Shown here piece after piece: positions 28,846 to 38,706 of a stretch of DNA of 64,000 nt. Every line of letters begins with the position of its first letter. The stretch's first letter is position 1. Where the stretch lies: contig NZ_CP034692.1 of the NCBI RefSeq assembly GCF_004114375.1, positions 2,046,001-2,110,000 on the forward strand, read 5' to 3'. The notes beneath the pieces were generated by a model, which made no database searches, was not told the DNA's origin, and saw only the letters and a program-made list of their open reading frames with translations. Origin of the DNA: Halorubrum sp. BOL3-1. GTDB lineage: Archaea; Halobacteriota; Halobacteria; Halobacteriales; Haloferacaceae. The position numbers were made by a program, and so were the translations under genes.

Positions 28846-30633
28846 TTACTCCAACTGGTGGTAGTCGAGTTCGTGGCCCTCGTCGAGGGCGGCCTGAACC
28901 GCCTCGCTCGGCTCGTCGACCGGTTCGGTCCGGAGCGCCATCCCCCCGACGTCGGCCGCCTCGAAGTAGACGTTGCGCCGCCAGTCGACGTCGCGGTCGG
29001 GGAAGTCGGTGCGGTGGTGGGCGCCGCGGGACTCCTCGCGTTCGAGCGCGCCGCGGAGCACCGCCTCGGTGGCGACCGTCATGAAGCCGAGGTCGACGGC
29101 GAACTCGAACGACTCGCTCGTGACCGGACCGACGCGCAGGTCGCCCGCGCGCTCGCGAACGTCGGCGAGGCGGGCGAGCCCCTCCCGGAGCGACGACTCG
29201 TCGCGGAGGATCCCGGCGTGGTCCCACATCAGTTCTCGCAGGTCGGCGAGCACCGCGTCCACGTCGTGGTCGCCGTCGCGGTCGGCCATCGCGCGCAGGT
29301 CGCGGAGGTGCGGCTCGACGAGGCTCTCGCGGAGGTCGTCGGGCACGCTTCCCGGCCCGTCGACGCGGTCGACGATCCGCTCGCCGGCGACGACGCCGTA
29401 CGCGACGGTTTCGGCCAGCGAGTTGCCGCCGAGCCGGTTCGCACCGTGGACGCCCGCCATCGTCTCGCCGATCGCGAACAGCCCGTCCACGTCGGTCTCG
29501 CCGGAGTCGTCGACGGCGACGCCGCCCATCCCGTAGTGGGAGGTCGGCGCCACCTCGACCGCTTCCGCGGCCATGTCCACGCCGAGGTCTTGGAACCGCT
29601 CGTACATCCGGGGGAGGCGCTCCCGGATGAAGTCGGCGTCCCGGTGAGAGATGTCGAGGTAGACGCCGCCGTTCTCGGTACCGCGTCCCTCGGCGACCTC
29701 CTGCGCGATCGCCCGAGCGACCACGTCGCGGGCGTCCAACTCCATCTGGTCCGGCGAGTAGCGCTCCATGAACCGCTCGCCTTCGGCGTTGAACAGGCGA
29801 CCGCCCTCGCCCCGGACCGCCTCGGTCACGAGGCGGCCGCTCCACGGCTCCCACTCGGGGTCGCTCTCGTCGACGGCCATCCCGGTGGGGTGGAACTGCA
29901 TGAACTCCATGTCCATCAGCGACGCCCCGGCGTCGAACGCCAGCGCCGCGCCGTCGCCGTTGTTCTCGTCGTCGCGAGAGGTGTGCCGGCCGTAGACCGC
30001 CGCGTGACCGCCGGCGGCGAGGACGACGGTCCCCGCGTTGAACAGGACGAACTTCCCCGTGTCCATGTCGTAGCCGACGGCGCCGTAGGCCGTGTCGCCG
30101 TCGGAGACGAGCTTCGTGATCATCACGTTCTCGCGGTACGGGACGGACAGCTCCTGCGCCCGGTCGACGAGGGCGTTCAGCATCGACTCGCCCGTGTGGT
30201 CGCCGGCGAAGGCCGTCCGTCGGAACGACTGGGCACCGAAGAAGCGCTGGTCGATTCCGCCGTCTTCGGTGCGCGAGTACTCCATCCCCCACTCGTCGAG
30301 TTCGCGGAGGCGCTCCGGCATCTGTGCGGTCACGGTCTCGACTTTCGCCGGGTCGTTGACGAAGTGGCCCTCGTTGAGGGTGTCGGCCGCGTGGATCGCC
30401 GGCGAGTCCTCGGGGTCGTGCGTCCCGAGCGCGCCGTTGATCCCGCCGCGAGCCCACGTCGTGTGCGCGTCGCCGTGGCCCCGCTTGCCGAGCACCAACA
30501 CGTCGTCGACGCCCCGCTGTGCGAGTTCGATCGCGGCCCGGGCGCCCGCCGCACCGGCGCCGACGACGAGGACGGAAACGTCCTCGCGGCCGTACTCGAC
30601 CGGTTCGTCGTCGATCGGTTGCCGTTCGCTCAT
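28846..30633 (-). CDS. FAD-dependent succinate dehydrogenase/fumarate reductase or L-aspartate oxidase-like flavoprotein
   Basis: A 595-residue flavoprotein. It has an N-terminal FAD-binding VLVVGAGAAGARAAIEL, the HTTWARGGINGAL region, the substrate motif MQFHPTG, RGEGGRLFN, and the C-terminal GVHGANRLGGNSLAE. These are shared by fumarate reductase flavoprotein (FrdA/SdhA) and L-aspartate oxidase (NadB). No iron-sulfur or membrane subunit genes flank it, so it may work as a soluble oxidase. ATG 30633 (MSERQPIDDEP) is the best start. Confidence 0.8.
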   Translation of the reverse strand: MSERQPIDDEPVEYGREDVSVLVVGAGAAGARAAIELAQRGVDDVLVLGKRGHGDAHTTWARGGINGALGTHDPEDSPAIHAADTLNEGHFVNDPAKVETVTAQMPERLRELDEWGMEYSRTEDGGIDQRFFGAQSFRRTAFAGDHTGESMLNALVDRAQELSVPYRENVMITKLVSDGDTAYGAVGYDMDTGKFVLFNAGTVVLAAGGHAAVYGRHTSRDDENNGDGAALAFDAGASLMDMEFMQFHPTGMAVDESDPEWEPWSGRLVTEAVRGEGGRLFNAEGERFMERYSPDQMELDARDVVARAIAQEVAEGRGTENGGVYLDISHRDADFIRERLPRMYERFQDLGVDMAAEAVEVAPTSHYGMGGVAVDDSGETDVDGLFAIGETMAGVHGANRLGGNSLAETVAYGVVAGERIVDRVDGPGSVPDDLRESLVEPHLRDLRAMADRDGDHDVDAVLADLRELMWDHAGILRDESSLREGLARLADVRERAGDLRVGPVTSESFEFAVDLGFMTVATEAVLRGALEREESRGAHHRTDFPDRDVDWRRNVYFEAADVGGMALRTEPVDEPSEAVQAALDEGHELDYHQLE

Positions 30634-30761
30634 ACCGTATCGGAGGGTCCGCGCACGGGTAAGTCTCACGCGCGTGTGCGCGCACGCGAGTGGACTTGGC
30701 GCGCCGGCGGCGTTCGCGGGAGACACGACAGCCGTCCCGGTTCGGCAACGGCGCGGCCTAG

Positions 30762-31649
30762 TCAGTTCCAGCCCGGCGTGCCGGGCGCGCCCGCGTCGTC
30801 CTCCAGCTCGCGCACCAATCGATCGAGGGGGGTCGCCGTCGCGTCGACGCGGTCCCCGTCACCGCCGGCCCGTTCGGTCCACTCGCGGACCGCGTTCCCG
30901 ACCCACGAGTCCGCTTCCCGGGCGCGCTCCCGAGCGTCGGCCATCCGGTCCGAGTCGACCGACAGCGATCCCGGGTGAGAGCCGGCGGCGGCGCCGGCGA
31001 AGCGCGCCCGGTCGTCGGCCGTTGGCTCGCCGTCGCGGAGTCGGACGACGACGCCGTCGAGGTCGTCGGGGTCGGGGTACGCGAACACGGTCGCGCCGAG
31101 CGCCTGCGGGCCGAACGCCGGCGCCGGGAGGTCCGCGGGCGGCTCGTCGTCGAGGAGACGGTCGCCGCCCCCGGCGGCCTCGACGCGCTCGCACTCGGTC
31201 TCGGCGCCGAGTTCGAGGTTGTGCCCGGGGTACGTCGCGCAGGTGCGCGGGTAGCGGTCGTCGCCGTGGATCCGACACTGGAGCGTCGTCGGGTCGAGGA
31301 AGACGCAGGCGTCGAGCCAGCGCGGCTCGTCGGTCCCGACCGGCGCGACCGGCTTCGGGGGTTTCCGCAGTCCGACGACGAAGACGGGGCGGTCGTCGAC
31401 GGCGGCGAGGTCGACCCCGTCGATCCGGACGCTGTCGTCGCGCTCGCCCGGTTCGAACAGTCTCGGAGTCAGGGCGTCAGCGAGATCGTCGTCGACGAAT
31501 CCGGCGACCTCGTCGCGGGTGAGCGGCGCGAGGTCGTAGACGTCGTCGAGCGGGGGGCGGGAGCCGGTGCGGTCGGAGTCCGTGACTTCGGGCGCCAGCG
31601 GACGCCAGTCGACACAGCAGCCGGCACACCCCTCACAGCGGAGGTCCAT
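30762..31649 (-). CDS. YkgJ-type zinc/iron-chelating cysteine-cluster protein
   Basis: A 295-residue protein with an N-terminal cysteine cluster (RCEGCAGCCVDWRPL) and later cysteines in WLDACVF, LQCRIHGD and PRTCATYPGHN. This pattern is that of the YkgJ family, proposed to bind a metal or Fe-S cluster. The C-terminal third is variable, Ala/Asp/Arg-rich. Physiological role unknown. It runs in the same direction as hisB and the flavoprotein but the gaps are too long to prove an operon. Confidence 0.8.
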   Translation of the reverse strand: MDLRCEGCAGCCVDWRPLAPEVTDSDRTGSRPPLDDVYDLAPLTRDEVAGFVDDDLADALTPRLFEPGERDDSVRIDGVDLAAVDDRPVFVVGLRKPPKPVAPVGTDEPRWLDACVFLDPTTLQCRIHGDDRYPRTCATYPGHNLELGAETECERVEAAGGGDRLLDDEPPADLPAPAFGPQALGATVFAYPDPDDLDGVVVRLRDGEPTADDRARFAGAAAGSHPGSLSVDSDRMADARERAREADSWVGNAVREWTERAGGDGDRVDATATPLDRLVRELEDDAGAPGTPGWN

Positions 31650-31700
31650 ACGGTCATGGGAACGGTTCGCAGGGGGATAAGCGATCGGTGGTCTCCGCGC

Positions 31701-32297
31701 TCAGAGTTCGCCCTTCGTGCTGGGCGTGTCGCTCCGTCGCTCGTCGATTCGGGTCGCGTCGTCGAGCGCGCGCGCCAGCGCCTTGAACAGCGCCTCGACC
31801 TCGTGGTGGGCGTTGTCGCCGCGCTCGACCGCGGCGTGGAGCGTCAGCCCGGCGTTGTGCGCCAGAGAGAGCGCGAAGTGGTCGGCCATGACGCTGTTGA
31901 ACTCCCCGACAGACTCCTGTGAGAACTCGCCGGAGAACTCGTAGTACGGGCGTCCAGCCACGTCGACGACGACGCTCGCGACCGCCTCGTCGAGGGGGAC
32001 CCGCCGGTCGGCGTACCGTCGAATTGCGCGCTTGTCGCCCAGCGCCTCGTCGAACGCCTCGCCGAGGCAGATCGCCACGTCCTCGACGGTGTGGTGGTCG
32101 TCGATGTCGAGGTCGCCGTCACACCGGACCGTGAGGTCGAACAGGCCGTGCTTCGCGAACGACTCCAGCATGTGGTCGTAGAAGCCGATCCCGGTCGATA
32201 TCTCGCTGTCGCCGTCGCCGTCGACAGCGAGCGTCAACTCGATCGTCGTCTCCGCGGTCTCGCGGGTGACCGCCGCGGTCCGGTCGTGCTCGCTCAT
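31701..32297 (-). CDS. hisB: Imidazoleglycerol-phosphate dehydratase
   Basis: Manganese enzyme of histidine synthesis, dehydrating imidazole glycerol phosphate. It is 198 residues long. Metal-binding histidine motifs appear twice, in [10 protein letters not shown] and [13 protein letters not shown], plus [10 protein letters not shown]. Start is ATG 32297. It shares direction with hisA upstream, but ~350 bp containing repeat copy B lies between them, so the repeat probably entered a his cluster. Confidence 0.96.
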   Translation of the reverse strand: MSEHDRTAAVTRETAETTIELTLAVDGDGDSEISTGIGFYDHMLESFAKHGLFDLTVRCDGDLDIDDHHTVEDVAICLGEAFDEALGDKRAIRRYADRRVPLDEAVASVVVDVAGRPYYEFSGEFSQESVGEFNSVMADHFALSLAHNAGLTLHAAVERGDNAHHEVEALFKALARALDDATRIDERRSDTPSTKGEL

Positions 32298-32362
32298 ACC
32301 TGTCCGTCGCGGGCGCCTCTTAAGGGGATTGCGGGGGAGCAGACATTGGTTATAAATCGGAT

Positions 32363-32588
32363 TGCGGTGGCGCCGCCGGCGGTAGAGCCGCCGGCTACCG
32401 GAGAATCTCCGATTCTCGCTGGAGTCGGTCGCCGGAGCGAAGCGACGGCGACTGACAGGGCGAGAGCTTCGCTCTCGCTTGCAACCGGCGCGCAGCGCCG
32501 GTGACGAGGCTGGGGAGGTGTGAGGTGCTGTGCGGGGCGGGACTCGAAGGGGCGGCCGTGAGGCGGGGCTTCGGTGGTCTGGGTCACG
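32363..32588 (+). repeat. Modular intergenic repeat, copy B
   Basis: Lies between hisB and hisA. It begins TGCGGTGGCGC, preceded by GGTTATAAATCGG (TATA-like). In order it has a GCCGGCGG / CCGCCGGC hairpin, GAGAATC / GATTCTC, a GTCGGTCGCCG / CGGCGACTGAC hairpin around GAGCGAAGC, GCGAGAG / CTCTCGC, and ACCGGCGC / GCGCCGGT. The conserved core is at 32504-32525, then GGGCGGGACTCGAAGGGG, and one tail GGGGCTTCGGTGGTC. The long terminal hairpin of copies C and D is reduced to a few bases here. Confidence 0.85.
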
Positions 32589-32644
32589 GAATCGAACGCG
32601 ACGGAACTGGTCGATCCGCCGAAAACGCACACCGGATATCGGTA

Positions 32645-33384
32645 TCAGACCTCGTCGGCCGCCTTTTGCGCCTCCCGCAGCGTGAACTCGCCCTCGTAGA
32701 GCGCGGTCCCGACCACGACCGCGGCCGCGCCCGCCTCCTTCAGCGCGACCACGTCGTCGACCGACGCAACCCCCCAGAGGCTATCACGGGAATATCGACC
32801 GCGTCGACCACGCTCTCGACCGCCTCGCGGTCGATCCCCGCCAACTGTCCCTCCACGTCGACGTTCGTAAAGAGGATCGCGCGCGCACCGAGCTCCTCGT
32901 AGCGGGCCGCCGCCTCTGCGGGGTCGAGACCGGTCCCCTCTGTCCAGCCCGAGACGACGACCTCGCCACCTTTCGCGTCGAGGCTGACGACGACGCTGTC
33001 GGGGTGGGTCTCGTCGATAGCCGCGACGATCTCGGGCGTCTCGACCGCCGCGGTCCCGAGGATGACGCGGTCGAGGCCCAGGTCGAGGAGGTCGCGCGCG
33101 CCCTCGGCGGCCCGGATGCCGCCGCCGAGCTGGAGACCGACCTCGTCCGGCACGCTCTCCACGACCGACTCGATCGCGGCGGCGTTGACGCGCTCGCCCT
33201 CGAACGCGCCGTCGAGGTCGACGAGGTGGAGCGTGCGGGCGCCCGCGTCGATCCAGCGCTCGGCGGCGTCGACCGGGTCGCCGTAGCGTTTGCCCGTGCC
33301 GCGCTCGCCGCCGACCAGCTGGACGACCTCGCCGTCCTGGACGTCGACGGCGGGGATAACCTCGAACTCGGGAAAGTGGTTCAT
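32645..33384 (-). pseudogene. hisA: Frameshifted phosphoribosyl-formimino imidazole carboxamide isomerase
   Basis: TIM-barrel isomerase of histidine synthesis (ProFAR isomerase). From ATG 33384 the frame reads a normal HisA (VIPAVDVQDGEVVQLVGG, LQLGGGIRA, VVSLDAKGG) up to VIASGG. It then runs out of frame at a run of six C's (32770-32775) and stops at 32740. Adding one base to that run restores [20 protein letters not shown] and [12 protein letters not shown], ending at 32645. The second phosphate-binding motif is therefore lost in the sequence as given. This is either a sequencing error or a real lesion. Confidence 0.9.
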
Positions 33385-33460
33385 GTCGGGTCGGAGCCGC
33401 GGACGCGGATTAAACGGGTCGGTTCGGACGGCGAACGAGAGGCCCCCGAGCCGAGACCGC

Positions 33461-34279
33461 TCACTCGACCGAGATGAGCAGCTGCGAGACGTCCTCGTCG
33501 AAGGCGGCCGGGTCGGTCGCGAGCGCGGCGGCCGCGTCCTCGCCGGCGAGCTCCGTCACGGCCGTCTCCGCGTCGACCAGGTCCGGGAGCGCCTCGTCGA
33601 CGACCTCGATCAGCGGGTTCGTCGGGTACGCGCCGCCGGCGACGATCACGTCCGTCCCGTCGTGCCAGACGCCGAGGCGGGACTCCGTCTCGACGGTCTC
33701 GTCGACCGGGCCGGTCGAGCCGTCCGGCAGGGGGAACTCGCCGGCGAGCGCGAACGCGCCCGCCAGCCGCCACGCCGTCGCGGTGTGGCCGCTCCGTACC
33801 GTCGTCGTCCCCTCGTCGACGATCTCCACGTCCTCGATCCCGCTGTTCCGGAGCTGCGCGCGGAACGCGTCGACCGCGGCGGTCTCGACCTCCTCCATGA
33901 GCCGGCCGCGGCCGACGCCCGCGGGCAGCTGGTCGACCGCCGGCCGGAGGTCGATCCGGGTGGCGAAGAAGACCACGGGCGAGCCCGCGGTGTCGAACGT
34001 CTCCGCGAGCGCCTCCGCGACGTCGACGTACTCGTAGACCAGCGTGCGCTCGCGCGCCCGGACCGTCACCGGCCCGTACGACTGCTCGAAGACGGTGCTG
34101 GCGGACTCGTCGATCCGCCGCCAGTCGTCGATCCGGTCGCTGGTCACCGTAGGCGCCGGCACCGGACCGTCGCGGCCGCCCAGACAGCCTGCCAGCCCGA
34201 CCAGCCCGAGGCCCCCGGCGCCGGCCAGCAGTCGCCGCCGCGTGGTTTCCGTCGACCGCCCCGTCGATGAGTCGTTCAC
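33461..34279 (-). CDS. Tat-secreted lipoprotein, unknown
   Basis: A 272-residue protein with a twin-arginine signal and lipobox (TTRRRLLAGAGG, then LVGLAGC), so it is exported folded and lipid-anchored at the outer face. The mature part is acidic, with no TM segment, and resembles haloarchaeal lipoproteins of unknown function (possibly DUF6517). GTG 34279 is chosen over a TTG at 34306 because it gives a short signal peptide. It diverges from the thiamine ABC operon. Confidence 0.7.
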   Translation of the reverse strand: MNDSSTGRSTETTRRRLLAGAGGLGLVGLAGCLGGRDGPVPAPTVTSDRIDDWRRIDESASTVFEQSYGPVTVRARERTLVYEYVDVAEALAETFDTAGSPVVFFATRIDLRPAVDQLPAGVGRGRLMEEVETAAVDAFRAQLRNSGIEDVEIVDEGTTTVRSGHTATAWRLAGAFALAGEFPLPDGSTGPVDETVETESRLGVWHDGTDVIVAGGAYPTNPLIEVVDEALPDLVDAETAVTELAGEDAAAALATDPAAFDEDVSQLLISVE

Positions 34280-34399
34280 GACGGCCCGAACGACGGGACG
34301 GGACAAAGCGGTGTCGACGGCGAGGTCTCCCCGGACGAGTCGACGACGGCGCGACCGACACGGATCCCTTATGTAACCACCGAGTACAACAACCGAGTG

Positions 34400-35638
34400 A
34401 TGACTACCGACGAGAGCGAGACGCGGCGGCGACGTGCCCGGCCACGCACCCGACGACGGTTCCTGACGGCGGCCGGGACGGCCGGGGCCGCCGCGCTGGC
34501 GGGCTGTAGCGCCGAGCAGGTCGACGACGGTGACGGGAACGACGGAGGCGACGGGGGCGGAGGCGGCGGGAACGGTACCGACGGGGACGACGGCAGCGAC
34601 GGCGACGACGAGCCGCCGACGCTGACGGTCGCCACCTACACCAACTTCATCGACGCGCCCTCCGTGAGCCCCGGCGAGTGGCTCAAAGAGGAGTTCGAGA
34701 GCCGCTACGACGCCGAGTTAGAGTGGGCGACGCCCGACAACGAGGTGAACTACTACGTCGAGCGCGCGGCCTCGGGCGCGGGCGTCGACGCCGACCTCTA
34801 CGTCGGCCTCACCACCGAGGACCTCGTGCGCGTCGACGAGGAGGTCGACGCCGACCTCTTCGCGGAGCGGGGCGAGGTCGACGGGTTCGACGGCGTCCGG
34901 GAGGGGCTCCTGTTCGACCCGTTCGACCGGGCCGTCCCGTTCGACACCGGCTACATCAGCCTCGTGTACGACGGGACCGCCGCGGAGGCGCCCGAGACGT
35001 TCGAGGGCCTGCTCGACGACGAACACGCCGGCGCGCTCATCGCGCAGAACCCCGGCGCGTCCTCGACCGGCCGCGCGTTCCTCCTCCACACGGTCAACCG
35101 CTTCGGGGACGGCGGCGTCGCGAGCGACGGCGACGGGGAGACGGTCGAGGGCGAGGACGGCGACTCCGAGTATGACTACCTCGACTACTGGGCGGACCTC
35201 CAGGCGAACGACGTGCGCGTCCTGGGCGACTGGGACGAGGCGTACACCGCTTGGAGCAACGGGGAAGCGCCGATGGTCGTCTCATACTCCACCGATCAGG
35301 TGTTCGCGGACATGGAGGGTCAGGACCTCGAAAAGCACCAGATCCGATTCTTGAACGACCAGGCGTACGCGAACCCCGAGGGGATGGCCGTCTTCGCCGA
35401 CGCCGACGAGCCCGACCTCGCCCGGCAGTTTATGTCGTTCATGCTGGAGCCGGACGTGCAGGGCGAGATCGCCCAGCGCAACGTCGCGTTCCCGGCGATC
35501 GGTGACGCCGAGCTGCCGAGCGACTACGCCGAGCTGGCACAGGAGCCGGCCGACCCGGTGACGTTCACCTACGACGAGCTCCGGGGCTCGGCCGACGCGT
35601 GGGTCGAGGCGTGGGAGCGACAGTTCGCCGGGAACTAA
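34400..35638 (+). CDS. ABC transporter substrate-binding lipoprotein, thiamine type
   Basis: Solute-binding component of a thiamine-type ABC importer. The 412-residue protein has a Tat signal and lipobox (RTRRRFLTAAGTAGAAALAGC), then a Gly/Asp linker of ~35 residues. The ThiB/TbpA-like domain follows, with VATYTNFIDA near the start and FDTGYISLVYD and YSTDQVFADMEG further on. Substrate is inferred from these motifs and the operon. It is followed four bases later by the permease gene and then the ATPase, forming a three-gene unit. Confidence 0.8.
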   Translation: MTTDESETRRRRARPRTRRRFLTAAGTAGAAALAGCSAEQVDDGDGNDGGDGGGGGGNGTDGDDGSDGDDEPPTLTVATYTNFIDAPSVSPGEWLKEEFESRYDAELEWATPDNEVNYYVERAASGAGVDADLYVGLTTEDLVRVDEEVDADLFAERGEVDGFDGVREGLLFDPFDRAVPFDTGYISLVYDGTAAEAPETFEGLLDDEHAGALIAQNPGASSTGRAFLLHTVNRFGDGGVASDGDGETVEGEDGDSEYDYLDYWADLQANDVRVLGDWDEAYTAWSNGEAPMVVSYSTDQVFADMEGQDLEKHQIRFLNDQAYANPEGMAVFADADEPDLARQFMSFMLEPDVQGEIAQRNVAFPAIGDAELPSDYAELAQEPADPVTFTYDELRGSADAWVEAWERQFAGN

Positions 35639-35642
35639 GCGC

Positions 35643-37481
35643 GTGAGTCGAGGGACCGACCGAGTGACCGACGACCGCGGCCGCACGGGAGGCGGAGACG
35701 GACCGCTGGCCCGAGTTCGGGAGGCGATCGAAACGCGCGCGCTGACCGCGCTCGCGGTCCTCACCAGCGCCGCGCTCGTTGTCGCGTTCTACTACCCGAC
35801 CGCGACCGTCCTCGTCGAAGCGGTCGTCGTCGACGGCGCGCTCACCCTCTCCGTCTTCGCCGAGGTGCTCACTGACCCCTTCTACTTCGGGGAACTCGCG
35901 CGACTGTTATCCGGTGAGTCGCCGGTCGAGGTCACGCGCGCGCTGCTCTCGTCGGAGCGCCGGCTGGGGATCGTCGGGTTCACCGCGTATCAGGCGGTCC
36001 TCTCGACGGTCGCGAGCGTTGCCCTCGGGCTCCCGGCCGCGTACCTGCTCGCGCGCTTCGAGTTCCCCGGCCGGCGGACGATACGCTCGCTCACCATCGT
36101 CCCGTTCGTCCTCCCGTCGATCATGGTCGCGGTCGGGTTCGTCGCCACGTTCGGGCAGAACGGCACTCTGAACGCCGCCCTCTCCGCCGTCGGCCTCCCG
36201 CGAGTCGACCTCATGTTCACCCTCGAAGCCGTGGTGATCGCCCACGCGTTCTACAACGCGCCGCTCGTGGCGCGCGTGACGACCGCGGCGTGGGAGTCCG
36301 TCGACGCGAGCGCGGTCGAGACCGCGCGGAGCCTCGGCGCCGGCCCGGTGCGGGCGTTCCTCGACGTCGTCGCGCCACAGGTGTACCCGGCCGTGCTGAC
36401 GGGCGCGGCGCTGACGTTCGTGTTCACGTTCGGCACGTTCCCCATCGTCCTCGCGCTCGGCGGGTTCGAGCTGGCGACGGTCGAGGTGTTCGTCTACCGA
36501 CTGGTGAGAGACCTGAGCTACGCCGAGGCCGCCGCGCTGGCGGTCGTCGAACTGGGGATATCGCTCGGCGTCCTCCTCGCGTATCTCCGGTACGAGGCCC
36601 GGAACTCGACCGACACGCGCGGGGCGCGGCCGCTGCCGCGGCGGCCGCTCGTCCCGCCGACTCCCTCGCTCCGCGAGCTGCTGCCGCGGGCGGGGCTGGC
36701 CGCCTACGCGGCCGTCGCCGGGGTCGTCTTCCTCGCGCCGATCGCGTCGATGGCGCTCGCGTCGGTGACGGCCGGCGACGGCGCGCTCACGCTGGACCAC
36801 TACCGGTTCCTGGTCGAGCGCCAGCAGACGGGGGCGGCGTTCCAGGTGCGGCCGTGGCCCGCGATCCGGAACTCGCTCGCGTTCGCGGCGGCCGCGACCC
36901 TGCTCGCGCTCCCGATGGGCGTCGTCGTCGCGGTGCTGACCACGCGCCGGTACCGCGGGCGGACGCTGGTCGACGCGGCCGCGATGGCGCCGCTTGCGGT
37001 GTCGGGGATCATCGTCGGACTCGGACTGCTCCGGGGTCTCGTGTTCGGGGTCGAGGTCGCCGGCTGGCGGATCGCGGCCGGCGGCACGGTCGCCATCGTG
37101 GTCGCGCACGCGGTCGCGGGCTACCCGTTCGTCGTGCGTACCGTCTCGCCCGGACTCGCCGGACTGGACCGGTCGGTCGTCGAGTCCGCCCGGGCGCTCG
37201 GTGCGTCGCGGGCGCGGGTGATCCGCGACGTGGAACTGCCGCTCGTCTGGCCGGCGGTCGTCGCGGGCGCCGCGTTCGCGTTCGCGATCTCGATCGGGGA
37301 GTTCACCTCGACCGTCGTGCTGGCCACGGGCGCCGACGCGTACACGATGCCCGTCGCGATCGAACGGTTCATCGGGCGGCGGCTCGGACCGGCGACCGCC
37401 ATGGGCGTCGTCCTGCTGGTCGTCACCGGACTCAGCTTCGTCGTCATCGAGCGGCTTGGAGGTGAGACGCGTGGACTCTGA
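35643..37481 (+). CDS. ABC transporter permease with two BPD domains, thiamine type (ThiP-like)
   Basis: A 612-residue integral membrane permease with 12 or so hydrophobic helices. Two BPD (EAA-loop) domains occur as tandem halves: ESVDASAVETARSLGAGPVR in the first and DRSVVESARALGASRARVI in the second. This fused arrangement is typical of ThiP. GTG 35643 starts four bases after the binding-protein stop. The gene overlaps the ATPase gene at its end, consistent with one operon. Confidence 0.85.
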   Translation: MSRGTDRVTDDRGRTGGGDGPLARVREAIETRALTALAVLTSAALVVAFYYPTATVLVEAVVVDGALTLSVFAEVLTDPFYFGELARLLSGESPVEVTRALLSSERRLGIVGFTAYQAVLSTVASVALGLPAAYLLARFEFPGRRTIRSLTIVPFVLPSIMVAVGFVATFGQNGTLNAALSAVGLPRVDLMFTLEAVVIAHAFYNAPLVARVTTAAWESVDASAVETARSLGAGPVRAFLDVVAPQVYPAVLTGAALTFVFTFGTFPIVLALGGFELATVEVFVYRLVRDLSYAEAAALAVVELGISLGVLLAYLRYEARNSTDTRGARPLPRRPLVPPTPSLRELLPRAGLAAYAAVAGVVFLAPIASMALASVTAGDGALTLDHYRFLVERQQTGAAFQVRPWPAIRNSLAFAAAATLLALPMGVVVAVLTTRRYRGRTLVDAAAMAPLAVSGIIVGLGLLRGLVFGVEVAGWRIAAGGTVAIVVAHAVAGYPFVVRTVSPGLAGLDRSVVESARALGASRARVIRDVELPLVWPAVVAGAAFAFAISIGEFTSTVVLATGADAYTMPVAIERFIGRRLGPATAMGVVLLVVTGLSFVVIERLGGETRGL

Positions 37482-38622
37482 GGACGCGTCCGAGGTCGAC
37501 CCCGCGGTCGCCGTCGAACTCGACGGCGTGACGAAGCGCTACGGTGACGCGACCGCGGTCGAGGACGTGAGCCTCCGAGTGCGCGAGGGGGAGTTCTTCA
37601 CGCTCGTCGGTCCCTCCGGCTGCGGGAAGACGACGACGCTCCGGCTGATCGCGGGGTTCGAGGAGCCGACCGCGGGGACGGTCCGCTTCGCCGGCGAGTC
37701 GGTGGCGGGCGTGCCCCCGGAGGACCGCGACGTCGGCGTCGTCTTCCAGAACTACGCGCTGTTCCCGCACATGACCGTCGGGGAGAACGTCGCGTACGGA
37801 CTCAACTTCGCGGCCCCGCCCGAGGGCGTCACGCGCGACGAGCGCGTCGCGGGGCTGCTCGACCTGGTCCATCTTCCGGACGCCGCCGACCGCGACCCGG
37901 GGAGCCTCTCGGGCGGGCAACAGCAGCGGATCGCGATGGCGCGGGCGCTCGCGCCCGGTCCCGACGTGCTCCTCCTGGACGAGCCGATGAGCGCGCTCGA
38001 CGCCCGCCTCCGCGAGCGGCTCCGCGCTCAGGTCAAGGAGATTCAGTCCGAACTCGGGATCACCACCGTCTACGTCACCCACGACCAGGAGGAGGCGCTG
38101 GCCGTCTCCGACCGCGTCGCAGTCATGCGCGACGGGACGCCCGAGCAGGTCGCCGCACCGCGGACCGTCTACCGCGAGCCGGCCACGCGGTTCGTCGCGG
38201 AGTTCGTCGGGGACAACAACGCCTTCGCGGGCGGAGTCGTCGAGGCGGTCGAGAGGGAGCTCGCGGTCGACGTCGACGGCGCCGACGAGACGCTTCGCGT
38301 CGAGGTCGGCGGCGGGACCGCCCCCGTCCCCGAACCCGGCGACCGCGTCGCCTTCTGCGTGCGCCCGGAACACCTCCGGGTCGCGGGCGACGGAGACGCG
38401 GGGGCGACGACCGGCGACGCCGGTGCGACGAGCGACGACGCGGAAAACTCCATGCGCGCGACCGTCGCCAGCGCGGAGTTCCTCGGGGAGACCACCAGAG
38501 TCACCCTCGACTGGGGCGACCGCGGGCTGCTCGTCCGCGCCGTCGACCCCCTCGACGGCGAGGTGGTCGTCTCGTTCGCCCCCGGCGACGCGCATCTGAT
38601 CGGCGTCGAATCTCGGCGGTAG
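37471..38622 (+). CDS. ABC transporter ATP-binding protein with C-terminal TOBE-like domain
   Basis: Powers the importer. The 383-residue protein carries Walker A (GPSGCGKTTTLRL), the signature LSGGQQQRIAMARAL, Walker B (VLLLDEPMSALDARL) and the H-loop (TVYVTHDQEEAL). The C-terminal part (about 240-383) is a TOBE-like domain interrupted by an Asp/Gly/Ala insert. Start GTG 37471 is preferred over TTG 37456 because GGAGGTGA lies 5-13 bases upstream of it. It overlaps the permease end by 11 bases. Confidence 0.88.
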   Translation: MDSEDASEVDPAVAVELDGVTKRYGDATAVEDVSLRVREGEFFTLVGPSGCGKTTTLRLIAGFEEPTAGTVRFAGESVAGVPPEDRDVGVVFQNYALFPHMTVGENVAYGLNFAAPPEGVTRDERVAGLLDLVHLPDAADRDPGSLSGGQQQRIAMARALAPGPDVLLLDEPMSALDARLRERLRAQVKEIQSELGITTVYVTHDQEEALAVSDRVAVMRDGTPEQVAAPRTVYREPATRFVAEFVGDNNAFAGGVVEAVERELAVDVDGADETLRVEVGGGTAPVPEPGDRVAFCVRPEHLRVAGDGDAGATTGDAGATSDDAENSMRATVASAEFLGETTRVTLDWGDRGLLVRAVDPLDGEVVVSFAPGDAHLIGVESRR

Positions 38623-38706
38623 ACGACGCAATCGAGTTCTGCGGTGGCGCGTGCGGACGAGCGCCCGCAGGGCGCGAGTCGCACGCGCGAGGTCGCCGGC
38701 GCTATA

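Noticed and set aside
34280-34399. TPP riboswitch upstream of the thiamine-type transporter
   Set aside because: The gap is only ~120 bp, and I find no CUGAGA-type core of the thi-box; regulation is probably by protein.
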